From the NCBI GenBank assembly GCA_032622095.1, contig CP136062.1, forward strand, positions 145,208,089-145,272,088: a DNA stretch of 64,000 nucleotides. The letters run 5' to 3'. This document shows positions 35,277-45,256 of this stretch, one piece after another. Within the stretch, counting starts at the first letter, position 1; every line of letters starts with the position of its first letter. Made by a program: the position numbers and the translations under genes. Under the pieces are notes generated by a model that did no database searches, was not told the DNA's origin, and saw only the letters and a program-made list of their open reading frames with translations. Origin of the DNA: Siphonodentalium dalli (Eukaryota; Mollusca; Scaphopoda; Gadilida; Siphonodentaliidae).

Positions 35277-35722
35277 TGAATACACGCGGACTCCTGAGGG
35301 CGATAAATAGTTTCACAAACCATAATGAGATAGATGTTTGTCCCATAGACAAATTACCTCTTTATATCCAATATCCCCGCATGTATATAGTTAACACTGA
35401 CGAGAGTAGCCAACCTGGACGCCACTGGATATTGATGACATTCCAGGAACATAACGTATCAGAGTTCTTCGACCCTATGGGATTAAAACCCGAGTGTTAC
35501 AACGGACGATTTAAACACGTGTTGTTATTGAATGGACCTCGTTACGAGTGCAATGCTTACAGATTACAGGGTTCTAATATATGCGGTCCCTATTGCATAT
35601 ACTTTGCATTCTATAAACTGTGTGGATACAGTCTAGAAAATATAATGAGACGTTTCAGTGCCAATAATTATATGTATAATGATTTAATTATTAAGGATTT
35701 TATGTTGAAATATATTCTGTAA
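35276..35722 (+). CDS. Adenain-type cysteine protease
   Basis: The 148-residue protein has the adenovirus-protease/Ulp1 catalytic set in order: His50 in GRHWI, Asp66 in FFDPMG, Gln98 in RLQGSN and Cys103 in NICGPYC. It would mature the capsid proteins. The length is usual for Polintons. It overlaps the major capsid stop by one base. A polyadenylation-type AATAAA lies at 35779-35784. The sequence AACGCTCTT (near-complement of the recurrent motif) directly follows the stop. Confidence 0.92.
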   Translation: MNTRGLLRAINSFTNHNEIDVCPIDKLPLYIQYPRMYIVNTDESSQPGRHWILMTFQEHNVSEFFDPMGLKPECYNGRFKHVLLLNGPRYECNAYRLQGSNICGPYCIYFAFYKLCGYSLENIMRRFSANNYMYNDLIIKDFMLKYIL

Positions 35723-35837
35723 ACGCTCTTCATTAGCGACAACGAGAGAAACACTCTTTAAATTATATTATGTATATAAATAAAATATTGTAAATACAAT
35801 CATTTATCGTTCTTATATTATCATATGTATGACTGGG

Positions 35838-35892
<55 letters not shown>

Positions 35893-36075
35893 GACTGGGT
35901 TGAGAGGGTGGGGGTGGGGGGTCTGTGGAGAGAGTCCGGTGAGGTGGTATTAGGTCTGTTGTCAAAACAAACAAAAAAATCTATTGTTTTTGTTTGTTTT
36001 GTCAAAAGCCAAAAAACAAAGGTATGTGAGCCATCCCCCGAATGAAAAAAATAGATAATCGATACATATATATAT
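35723..36075. terminator. Convergent 3' region: AATAAA, AT microsatellite and hairpin
   Basis: The stretch lies between the ends of the protease (plus) and TBP-like (minus) genes. It has AATAAA at 35779-35784, an AT run of about 24 repeats (35839-35886), a G-rich tract (35905-35925), and a 15-bp hairpin (35963-35977 with 35987-36001, CAAAACAAACAAAAA). On the minus strand AATAAA at 36075-36080 overlaps the TBP-like stop codon. A bidirectional 3'-end region is the simplest reading. Confidence 0.5.
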
Positions 36076-36591
36076 TTATTCTGAAAGTAATTCAAGTTCA
36101 CATATGGTAGGATATACAATATTTAACATCTGCTTTTCACTTTTAATGCCCGTAATCACAATTTTTCCATTATGAAAGCATGTAAAATGTATTTTCTCAC
36201 GTCTAAACATTGCCGCAGGGAACAGCTCTAATTCGTAAGAACATTCCATAAGTTTCACTAAAACGTTTAAGTCAAGTTTTCCATTTAACTGACAAAATGC
36301 AGACATTGTCAAAATTTTTATGGAATTTAATCTCACTCGCCAACCACATTTTTGAATATGTCGAGCGTACCGACGCAATCGAACTCGTGTCTGTTTGACA
36401 CTATCAGAACGCCCGTTAACAACGATTTTAAACACGAGGCAACATCCACCGAATTTAGAATGTTTCCATACAACTCCGCTAAACTTTTTGGAATTGTATT
36501 CAATGTTCGAACAGCCGAGTGTCAAATCCCTTAGATTAATAGAACAGTTCAAATCTGCAGAACATAAGACATTAGTTATTCGTAGCATCAT
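36076..36591 (-). CDS. TATA-binding protein-like protein encoded by the Polinton
   Basis: The 171-residue protein has the length and two-repeat layout of a TBP core. Repeat 1 has SNIEYNSKKFSGVVW and CLVFK, then RYARHIQKCGW. Repeat 2 has SYELELFPAAMF, FTCFHNGKIVITGIKSE and NIVYPTI. The four phenylalanines that kink TATA DNA in TBP are present at the matching places (F37, F54, F124, F139), with the Pro after the third. TBP nucleates transcription by binding TATA boxes. Repeat 1 is more diverged and lacks the usual S-G-K turn before V-V-NG. The gene starts 11 nt after the stop of the tandem-PC4 gene, so the two may be co-expressed. I do not recall TBP among the described core genes of Polintons. 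Confidence 0.82.
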   Translation of the reverse strand: MMLRITNVLCSADLNCSINLRDLTLGCSNIEYNSKKFSGVVWKHSKFGGCCLVFKIVVNGRSDSVKQTRVRLRRYARHIQKCGWRVRLNSIKILTMSAFCQLNGKLDLNVLVKLMECSYELELFPAAMFRREKIHFTCFHNGKIVITGIKSEKQMLNIVYPTICELELLSE

Positions 36592-36602
36592 AGGAGTAAT
36601 GT

Positions 36603-37214
36603 TTAGATCAATGTCTGCATCCGGTTAATCAAACATGTTCTATCACCGTTGGGGCAGCATTCCATACATCTTAAAGATCCTTCCTGGTTTTGGTGATCGT
36701 CGGTCAAATAGCACTGCACAGTCTGATCAATTTCAGGAATATTAGCACACAGGACGAATATAGCTCCAACTAGTTCTTCAAATTGGTCGAATGTCAGAGA
36801 TATTCCGTATTTGGTTGCACACAAATCATCTGAATGTTCAGGCAGCCAATACCTGCGAATGTCAACACGCGGGATGCCGCTCTTTATCGTAATGAAGAAA
36901 TTCCCTCCGATATGACGTCTCATGAATACATCGTCTTCACCGGTACGATAACTGACCACTTCTTGATGTATATCTGCTAAGTAAGATTTCAACTCTTTGA
37001 ATCTCCTTAGATTTAATGTTATTCCAGATTTTGTCGGAAATTTTTGGCCCGCAGAACTTTCACCGCACTCTCGTATGTGTATATACAGATTTCCCAGGAA
37101 TCGGCCGTCAAATAGGAAAATGTCATTTCCTAACGGGGCTAAGCATTGTGGATGGAACGCCCTCTCGTTGGTTTCAGTCCGTTGGTTTCCTTCAACATCG
37201 GGTTGATCAGTCAT
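36603..37214 (-). CDS. Tandem PC4-like (ssDNA-binding coactivator) protein
   Basis: The 203-residue protein contains two copies of the PC4 signature. Domain 1 (about 30-84) has LYIHIREC, then FPTKSGITLNLRRFKELKSY. Domain 2 (about 100-168) has FFITIKSGIPRVDIRRYW, then KYGISLTFDQFEELV and IPEID. A short Cys-rich tail (CMECC...C, 183-194) could bind metal. PC4 bridges activators and the basal transcription machinery and binds ssDNA. Pairing with the adjacent TBP-like gene suggests a transcription role, although ssDNA protection in protein-primed replication is an alternative. A splice-acceptor-like TTATTTTCCAG precedes the ATG, so a 5' UTR intron is possible. Confidence 0.75.
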   Translation of the reverse strand: MTDQPDVEGNQRTETNERAFHPQCLAPLGNDIFLFDGRFLGNLYIHIRECGESSAGQKFPTKSGITLNLRRFKELKSYLADIHQEVVSYRTGEDDVFMRRHIGGNFFITIKSGIPRVDIRRYWLPEHSDDLCATKYGISLTFDQFEELVGAIFVLCANIPEIDQTVQCYLTDDHQNQEGSLRCMECCPNGDRTCLINRMQTLI

Positions 37215-37317
37215 TGTTTTTTATTTTGAACCTGGAAAATAAGAAAACAAAACATTACTTATCAGTTACACATCGAGAGTACAAAAGTCCGAAAGGAGTC
37301 CGCTCATGTGTTTGGTG

Positions 37318-37645
37318 GATGTTGGGTGTGGGGGGAGGCCCGCCCCCGCCCGCCCTGGGGGAGGGGAGGCCCGCCCGCCCGCCCGCCCGCCCGCCCTGGG
37401 GAGGGGAGGCCCGCCCCGCCCGCCCCCGCCCTGGGGAGGGGGGAGGCCCCGCCCTGGGGGTCCGCCCGCCCGCCCCCGCCCTGGGGGTCCCCCTCGCCCG
37501 CCCGCCCTGGGGAGGGGAGGCCCGCCCGCCCCGCCCGCCCGCCCTGGGGAGGGGAGGCCCGCCCGCCCCGCCCGCCCGCCCTGGGGAGGGGAGGCCCGCC
37601 CGCCCCGCCCGCCCGCCCTGTGGGGGGAGACCCGCCCCCTCCGCC
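37318..37645. repeat. Extremely GC-rich minisatellite inside the Polinton
   Basis: The region is a degenerate tandem array of CCCTGGGGAGGGGAGGCCCG followed by variable GCCC runs. It is almost free of A and T apart from single A and T bases per unit, in an otherwise AT-rich element. It lies between the divergently transcribed PC4/TBP pair (leftward) and the gene at 37696 (rightward). The repeated GGGGAGGGGAGG runs could form G-quadruplexes. All frames across it are open; these Pro/Arg/Gly/Ala frames are artefacts of composition. Confidence 0.92.
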
Positions 37646-37695
37646 CTCGCATACTCAATAAGAATAAGAAAATTGAGTCATTGAGTCAGTTCATT

Positions 37696-38256
37696 ATGGA
37701 GAGAATACTACCCGCAGAAATACTGGAGAAAATATACAATCAGCTAATTGAAATGTCAACTATAAATCCAGAAATAAAAAAACAACTACTACACAATTGG
37801 TTTATAAGAGAAATTAAAATAATACTGAAGAATATAGATGAAGGATATTTTCCTGTACAACGATTGAAATCTTTGATTGCTAGGTCTGAATTTGAAACTG
37901 ATTTCTTACAGGATATATTGAATCAAATGTTTTCAAATCGCTGGGTATTTAGAGGCGTTCCTAAAAACAAAATACATGACATTCGTGAACTTATTGGAGA
38001 TAACTTTGTGAGATTTGCAGAATACCGAGACTGGGTTTTCAATCAGAGAAGTTTTGAAGAAGTGACAATAATTCACGGATATATCATTCTCCGTGAACCG
38101 TGTACACTGTTCACGATTGAACAAATACTTAACAGCGGCGTGATTTTGGATTACATTTCTACAAGTAAATCGAAATATATTTCAGAATTAGAGAATGAAT
38201 TAATCTGGTCATTCGGAATAATCTGGAATTATGGTGACTCTTCGTTGAGAAAATAA
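37696..38256 (+). CDS. Unidentified Polinton protein with an F-box-like N-terminus
   Basis: The 186-residue product begins MERILPAEILEKIYNQLIEM, which fits the LP.E.L..I...L start of F-box motifs. The rest is helical-looking and unlike anything I can name. I chose the ATG at 37696 because the open frame upstream runs through the GC-rich minisatellite and is not credible protein. If it is an F-box protein it could recruit a host ubiquitin ligase; this is speculative. It converges on the polymerase gene. Confidence 0.5.
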   Translation: MERILPAEILEKIYNQLIEMSTINPEIKKQLLHNWFIREIKIILKNIDEGYFPVQRLKSLIARSEFETDFLQDILNQMFSNRWVFRGVPKNKIHDIRELIGDNFVRFAEYRDWVFNQRSFEEVTIIHGYIILREPCTLFTIEQILNSGVILDYISTSKSKYISELENELIWSFGIIWNYGDSSLRK

Positions 38257-38669
38257 AAAAAAAACATAGTTGTTTTTGGTTTAAGACCGATATAATATTA
38301 TAAGTATAAAAAGAGCGTTAAGATTGTACAGGAGGTAAAAATGCAATGATAGAAAAAAAAACAACTAATTCATAACTAACCTGTATAGAATATTTCACAC
38401 GCACAGTATAGGACTAACGAATTTGTAATTGTGAACTGGATCAGGTAGCATTTTATAGATCGAAAAAATGGACACCTTGGATAAATTGACCAATGACTGC
38501 CATCGGTTTATAGTAATACGTGTTCATGCACGCTCGATGTTATCTAACATCGAACGTGTCTGAACAAGTCTTAGTATAATCCGATAACTACCATCGATCG
38601 AATGTTTACACTCTCATTACAACCTTGATCAAATATAGACGATTAAATTATATATATTACGTACCTCGT

Positions 38670-41600
38670 TCAATATCCATATGGCAGTGTATCCATGTTA
38701 TCCAATCGTCTGCGTTTGGTATAAACAACTCGGTACTGTTTGTCCTCAGATCTGTTATATATTTTTCTTTTTCCTTTCGATCTGCATATTTTCCTTGGAT
38801 TGGTTGTGGTGATGGGCACTGTGCTTCCAGATTCTAACAGCTCTTTAATCGTCTGGAAATTGATGAACTGTGAATTTTCAAAGTTCAAAGAGAACCCCCG
38901 AACTTTACACGTCTCTTTAGCTTTATTTGTTCGATAAGCGTAATTCTTGGGGCCTCCAGAAACAAATTCTTCGATGTATTCATCAGGATCTAGCTCGCTG
39001 GTCAGTTGTCCCAAATAGTCGCCCAGTGGGGGATTAATTTGATCCTCAGTGCTGCTAAATACACAACTATCCGTGTCGTAATATAATACTCTTCTGTCCA
39101 AGGAATGAATAACTTCATATAGCATTAATCGAGCGTGACACGTCGTGAATGTGGCCAAATATATGTTATTCGCAGCTCCACAAGGCACACAGTCTTTTCG
39201 ATAGGTCCACTCCATTTGAAGAATGTCATCAGTTATGACATGAAAATTTTCCATTTGTTTCATTGGATTTGAAATGAGTTGGAATAGATTGTCTTGTTCC
39301 GATTCATGGAAATACTCGGTCTGTTTGAAATTCTGGTTTTGGCCTAGCTTCCCCCAAAATGAGTTGAGCATGAGCTTACTGATTTGCCTCAGTCCTGGAT
39401 TCTTTTCGATGCTTTCTCTGTCCAGTAATATACCTTCGTTGTCTTTATACGCTGTGATGTATTTATCCATGTCTTCGTTAGATTTTATCCAATCCGGAGG
39501 ACCGCTAGCCTGCTGCTTGAACTTTAAGAATGTGTTTATATATTCCGTGAATAATCCATTTTGTTGGCTATAGTCTGACGTTTCGGTCCAATGGTATATT
39601 TCATATATTTTGAGAATCTTGTATCCCACTTTGACAGCTGTCTCCAGTTCAGGAATACACCAAACACCGGTAATAGCTCTCTGTTGGCACGTACACGTGC
39701 AAGGTCGTTGATTTTCATTATCAGCACAAGTCCTGCACAGTGGAAACTTCAGTTTACCTTCGGATCGATACGGTAATACGGGGTGATAGAGTCCATTAGG
39801 TGGTAAAATCTTGACTTGCGCTATTCCGAAGTAATCCTTAAGCTCGGTAATGTCATCGCCCAAAATGATTTTCGGGTGTCCAATCGGGTAGCGAGAGTAT
39901 TTGAGCACACTTGGATACAGCGACGTGAAGTCAAAATAGTGTATTTTCTCACCAACGGCAGTTTTGTAGTGTAATTTAGTTGCATTCGTTCTGCCGCCGA
40001 AGAAACTGTCTCTAGGCTCTAGCCGTTCAACAATGTCTAAACTAGCAATGAAGTCACGAAGCTCCGGATTAGTCTTTCGGGCAGCGACGAACTCGTGTTC
40101 CCAAATGCACACATATTTCATGCCTCGACTTTCTATATACTTCTTCTTTTTCTGTGTGAGTCCGTATAATTCATTAGGTGTCTGGTTGGTTATCGGATTC
40201 TTGACTACGTCTCTATCGTGACTCAGACAAAGTTCACATCCATGGAATTGACATCCGTGAAATTCGAATGCCGTGTTTAATTCTTCACAATAGCCATCCA
40301 ATCTGTACTTTGCATCATCGAGTTTCTTTTCACGGCCGTTCAAAGCGTGAGTTATGTGGATTTTATCTTTGAACATCATCCATTCCAGCCATTGAATCGA
40401 ACTTTTGCTGTATTGATCTTTATATGATGTCTTGGGGATTCGAGCTATCTGGGATTTGAGAAATTCTTTCTCACGAATTTGTACGCCGCGTTCATCTTCA
40501 AGTTTTGTTTCTTGAACCCATTCACATTTGTATAAAATAGACAAAGTTCCATCTTTACATTTAGCTGGAAGCCACATTTTCCCTTCGGTACTTAGACGCA
40601 CTCTCCATTCCTCGTCGACGAATTTCGTTCTGAATATACCCATACATACCGATGCGATTGTAACGTATTGGAATGGATCAACAGCACCAACCAGTTTGAA
40701 CTTCATATCGCCAGAAAACTCGTCAATTACGGGTTGTATATTTCCAGTCGCATTCATGATGTGGGTTCTGAATTTTATGCAAGCTTGTCTCAAAATATTG
40801 ACATCACTACGACAATAATCCGATAATTCTTTCTTGAAGATGAAAACTGCATTTGTTTGAGCCGCGTGCCATTTCGTGAAGTCTTTTCGTTCAGCCACAC
40901 TCATATAATCAGCGCCGTAATATTTGGCATCCGGATAGGGTCCTTCATAATTCTGGTTGGCTGATTTATTGAAAAAGTGCGGGAACCATCCTTTTTTCTC
41001 GCCATCCAGACCGAAAGTTTTCGGTAACAGTGCCAACTTCATTGGTAGAAAGCTGAGACTGTCCAGTACTTTGATATGAAGATCTTTTTCCACGTATAGG
41101 TACATCAATTTGGATCCATTATATGGGACTCAATGATTGATCAATGAGATATTCCATGAGAAAATATCCATCGTAACCCTTGAAGTTGTGAGCTAGTGCT
41201 ATGAATCCCTTGTGTTGTTCCGAGAATAACCATTTTCCAAACTTTTCACCGGTATCAGGACCGCTAAATATAACCTCTCGGAGTCCGCATGTATCCGAAC
41301 ATAAATTTCGGTCACTCTTCTTCTTCTTCTTCGCATCACTGTCGTTACACGCATCACATAGAGGTCCGCAATTTCTACAGTTCGGTTTCGCTTCCAACGA
41401 TTCATGCATGCATTCGTAGCAAGCTGTTTGGGCGACGAGGAAGTTCGGTGTATGCTGGACTTTTCCGCACCATGTTTTTAAACAGTTCTGAAAAGTAATA
41501 ATTGAACGTTTTAACCTCTAGCTTTATCGATAATAAAAAACAAAATAAAACGTCTACACTTTGTTTAGATAATTATTTAAAAAAAAAAAATGTTTTGGTA

Positions 41601-43890
41601 TAGGTTCAACGTTAATAAAGAGCGTTGACGTATTACTATTGTTCGTTGGTTGATCCTAAAAATTACTCGTTCCAATCTACGTGTCAATATTAAAAATGTA
41701 TATCATGATCCGACCATCGACATATAGCCTGTATAATTGTCGATTCAAGCACGCAGCTATCAAGTTCAATAAAGTTAAAACAATTATATATTATGTTAGT
41801 TTACCATATAACAATTACAAATCTCTTTTCACATAAAATATGTTACACATTTTCAATGTGTCAAGAATTAAAAAAGTTAATTACTCGATTTAACATCTGT
41901 GACTCATTTGAATTTTAATATTGAGACCCTTAACTTTGGTCGAATTCAAGTATGTAATTGTTATATGGTAACCGCACACGCGAGGTAACAGCTAAAGAGC
42001 GTTCAGCGATAATCTAATATAATTTTTAAAAATGAAAGAGCGTCTCTACTTATGCGCGCCTTTAATAAAGAGCGTTACGTTATCATGATTTCGACTGTAA
42101 TGTGTTACATATATATATATTACAATTAGGTTAAGACTCACCTGACACTTAGCACATTTCTTGCATATATGATCCTCTTTACAGTCCTGGCAATCCTTTG
42201 TATGTAAAGGTGTATATCCTTCAGAACATTCCAATATATCATGTTGAATGGTTTCGAAGTCGAAGAAACAGAATTTAGCTCTTTCATCATCAGTAACGGG
42301 AGGTATGGCCCTTACATAACATTCGTGTGCTCCCATTGTGTATTTGTCACACGATCTACAAAATGTTTCTCCGCACACGTGTTGATTCGGACGTCTTTTC
42401 CGTCTCTCCATGACTTTTGTACAGTCCAAGCATTTCCACCATTTTTCGCAAGGAGCTGTCGTTTCTTTCGAAGCTTGATTAATAGGTTTTGCTTTATGAC
42501 GCACGAAACATTGATGAGACATACACGTCATATTACAATCTGAACAATGTTCTTTGTTTTCACTTTGTTCACATTTATCACTTTTACACACGAAACAGGT
42601 GTGTTCACAATAATGCTTTCCTTTGTTTGAATAATGTTTTAAACAATGCACACAGAAATATTGTGCGCTAAAGAATCCCGTTATGGATTGTATAGCGTGG
42701 AAATGTTCATTAGCAGTGAGATATAAATATATCACGGGTCTTTCTATACCGTCTGTAGGCGCGCTGGTAATGAATTTATTACCCAGTCTAGCACTGACGA
42801 CTAGTATTGTCAAATTCAGAGTTTCCTCGAATGCTTTTAGATCTGCTAAACTGGCTGGTCTGTCTGTTGATACACCTGCGATGACACTAATTGCTTTGGC
42901 TAATTTTCCTTGCTCAGTACGTTTTTTGGCCATCACATGTTTGTAATAATTGATCGGTACTTTTCTGTATTCCATGATGAGTTGTAAATTATTTCTGGTT
43001 CCTCTATTCTGTGTTATTTCTAGCCATTCATCAGGACTGCAAATATTTAATTTACACCAACATGCGGCGATAGCCCGAGCCATTCACATATTGTCGGTAT
43101 TTTCAATCGTAACGATCGATGTTTTATTTCTTAGATTGTCACTTTCATCATGTAAAGCTGTTATCCTCCGCCGTGCTCCGCCTTTAGGTAACTCGATGGT
43201 GCCTATATCTATTCGGAAACTTTGATTAACAGTCAGTGTTTGGTTGCTGTTCAAAACGAGTTCGATTCTGTCAATCACAGTGTTAGCATTTAACGTTTGC
43301 AACGTTTGTAACGGAACTACTATAGGGTTGTCCAAACTCTCATGGTGAATGATAACTCTGCCAAGATCATTGTCAGCCAAATTTCCACGAGCTCTTTGAA
43401 TAGTGTCCTCGAACATTGAATGTAGATTCCTGTATATGTCGATTAACTTTTTCTCTTTGTAAATTTCATCTAATTTGATCTCATATGTTCTCTGTGTTGC
43501 CAAATTGTTTCCGAAGGTTCGTTCACTCCTTTTGCGAATGCTATATCCGGTTATTTGAATATCAGAACTGCCGGCTGTTTGATTGTCTGATTTTACAGCT
43601 CCTCCTTCATCTTGATGAGGTGTCTGTTCGTCTTCTCGGTTTTGTAATCCTGATGGTCCAGCTGTACCGGGTTGTGAGTTGTTAACATCATTTTTAGGCG
43701 CATCATGTTCTCCGTATCCGATTTGGTTCGGCCATGGGTCATCTCCTGAACAAAGCGTAGATGCTTCAATAATATCTTCATCTAGTTGATAAGCTACAAT
43801 AGCCTTATCGTATTCTTCGATGTCTTGCAGAATACATTCTATTTCATAAATTTCCTCCACTGTTAGAGGTGTCATTATTTCTTCAGCCAT
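38670..43890 (-). pseudogene. Protein-primed family B DNA polymerase (one intron, two breaks)
   Basis: The reading frame begins at 43890 with the N-terminal region usual in Polinton polymerases (VVPLQTLQTLN..., LPKGGARRRI). It continues through a Cys/His-rich segment and exonuclease motif I (FFDFET, about 42250-42267). An intron (41488-42141) follows. Exon 2 starts at 41487 and holds exonuclease II (AHNFKGYDGYF). After that come exonuclease III (DYCRSDVN), polymerase motif A (DFTSLYPS, about 39909-39932), motif B (LNSFWGKLG) and motif C (YYDTDS, about 39066-39083). A TGA at 43084-43086 interrupts exon 1 in frame, and a one-base frame change occurs near 41119. It replicates the element's linear DNA from a protein primer. 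The catalytic motifs are all intact, so the breaks are recent, sequencing errors or recoded. Confidence 0.9.
41488..42141 (-). other. Spliceosomal intron in the polymerase gene
   Basis: The donor CAG|GTGAGT is at 42142/42141 and the acceptor TTACTTTTCAG at 41488. The flanking codons join in phase 0, and on both sides the protein is Cys-rich polymerase sequence. The intron contains three copies of AAAGAGCGTT on the plus strand (41617, 41994, 42067) and one near-copy (42035). Confidence 0.85.
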
Positions 43891-44130
43891 TTTTCGAGAA
43901 GTCCTGAGAAGTGATTACACCGGTGTCTATTCACTATATGGAATACAGCTTAGTCATATATATTGTTATACCATAAAATCCCGAACATATGTAAGCACGG
44001 ATGACGTAACATTATATAAGATTATATATATGAACGTAATGTATGAATAGGCCGATAATTGTTTTTTTACGGACGAGGCAACATTAGTTGTTTAACTGGT
44101 TATTATTACGTAACCATGTGTCCCCCCAAT

Positions 44131-45250
44131 GTGAACACCTGCACATTTAACAATTGTTATTATCTATTTCTAAACATCGAACTTGTCTGAACCTATCATT
44201 GGTACAATAGCAGTGATATAATGTTACATCATCGGTGCTAACTGGAGTTTTCGGCATACAAAATGATCGTAAGTGTGAATGGAGTGATAAGTGGTTATTA
44301 CGTAATGTTGTTATAACAATGACACCGAATCAATTTCTATTATTGAGTGACCTGGTCGTATGCATGTTTTGGATAACTAATTATCGTGTGAATGACACAG
44401 TTTATCAACCTTAATTGATACTAACCCGTTTGTTCAGACATTAAATCGATATGTTTTCTGAACAGCATATAACTGTGACCGGGGAAATAATAGAATTCAT
44501 TTGGTAAAGCAAAGGTGTGAAAGACACATTGTTACCACCAATGTCGCGTGTGTGATTACGTGTACATAATATGTTCCATCGAATATGACAATTCATTCTG
44601 GAGGGTTGTAATTTCACATTACAATTTTCGACCGTTAGTGATTCAACATAGTACATCTCAATACTTCCAATAATTCACGATAATACACACCTGTCATATA
44701 CTCAATAACTTCATCTGGGATAGAGAGAGTGTAAAGAATAAACGCTCTTTATTATTTATGTAAAAGTAATGGTGTCTATTTTCAGGTATGACAATTATAT
44801 GAACTGCGTCCGATAAACACTGGAATGTATGCATTCATATCGATGGTCACAATGTCCAATAAAGCTATTTCTAAACATCGATTAATAATTTCATGAAAAA
44901 TATTTGAACAAAAAAAATAACGAAAGATATTACACGCAAATAATTTAACATTCGACATTTTTTAATATCGAGATTATCAGAAACCGAAAACTCGTTATAA
45001 ATTTTTTATTTAAACTTTTTTTTTTAGAGAAATAATTTTGGGGGGGTTTTGAAATTTTTTCTTTTGAAATTTTGGGGTTTTAAAATTTTTTGGAAGTTTT
45101 GGGATTTTGAAATTTTTTGGAAATAATAAATTTTTGAAGTTCTGAAATTTTTTTTGGGTTTTGATATTTTGGGAATATTTTAGTACAACCAATTTTAGAC
45201 CCCAAAGATTCTATTTTTAGAAGTGGATCCAACGAGGCAGCTATTCTTCT
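44131..45250 (-). repeat. Right terminal inverted repeat of the Polinton
   Basis: It is the reverse complement of 28930-30032 with scattered differences, for instance a cluster of substitutions around 44625-44650 and a small insertion near 44145-44160. It ends in AGCTATTCTTCT. It contains AACGCTCTTT (44741-44750), the complement of the recurrent motif. Confidence 0.94.
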
Positions 45251-45256
45251 TCCATA
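45251..45256. repeat. Right target-site duplication TCCATA
   Basis: It is identical to 28924-28929 and directly follows the terminal CT of the element. Confidence 0.93.

Larger units (their letters stand above)
28930..45250 (+). mobile_element. Polinton/Maverick, 16,321 bp
   Basis: The element has long terminal inverted repeats (28930-30032 and 44131-45250), AG at the start and CT at the end, and a 6-bp target duplication. All three are diagnostic of Polintons. It carries the full Polinton core: family B polymerase, retroviral-type integrase, packaging ATPase, adenain-type protease, major capsid and putative penton. Additional genes encode TBP-like and PC4-like proteins. Genes from 30.3 to 35.7 kb run rightward and overlap or abut. 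The polymerase (38.7-43.9 kb) and the TBP/PC4 pair (36.1-37.2 kb) run leftward. The virion genes are intact while the polymerase frame is broken twice, so this copy is probably recent but not autonomous as it stands. It is inserted in a LINE that lies in a lectin intron. Confidence 0.96.

Noticed and set aside
37306-37695. Pro/Ala/Arg-rich extension upstream of the gene at 37696
   Set aside because: It is the GC minisatellite read in frame; all frames on both strands are open there.
43084-43086. TGA in the polymerase as a selenocysteine codon
   Set aside because: No SECIS-like structure was identified and polymerases are not selenoproteins; point mutation or error is simpler.
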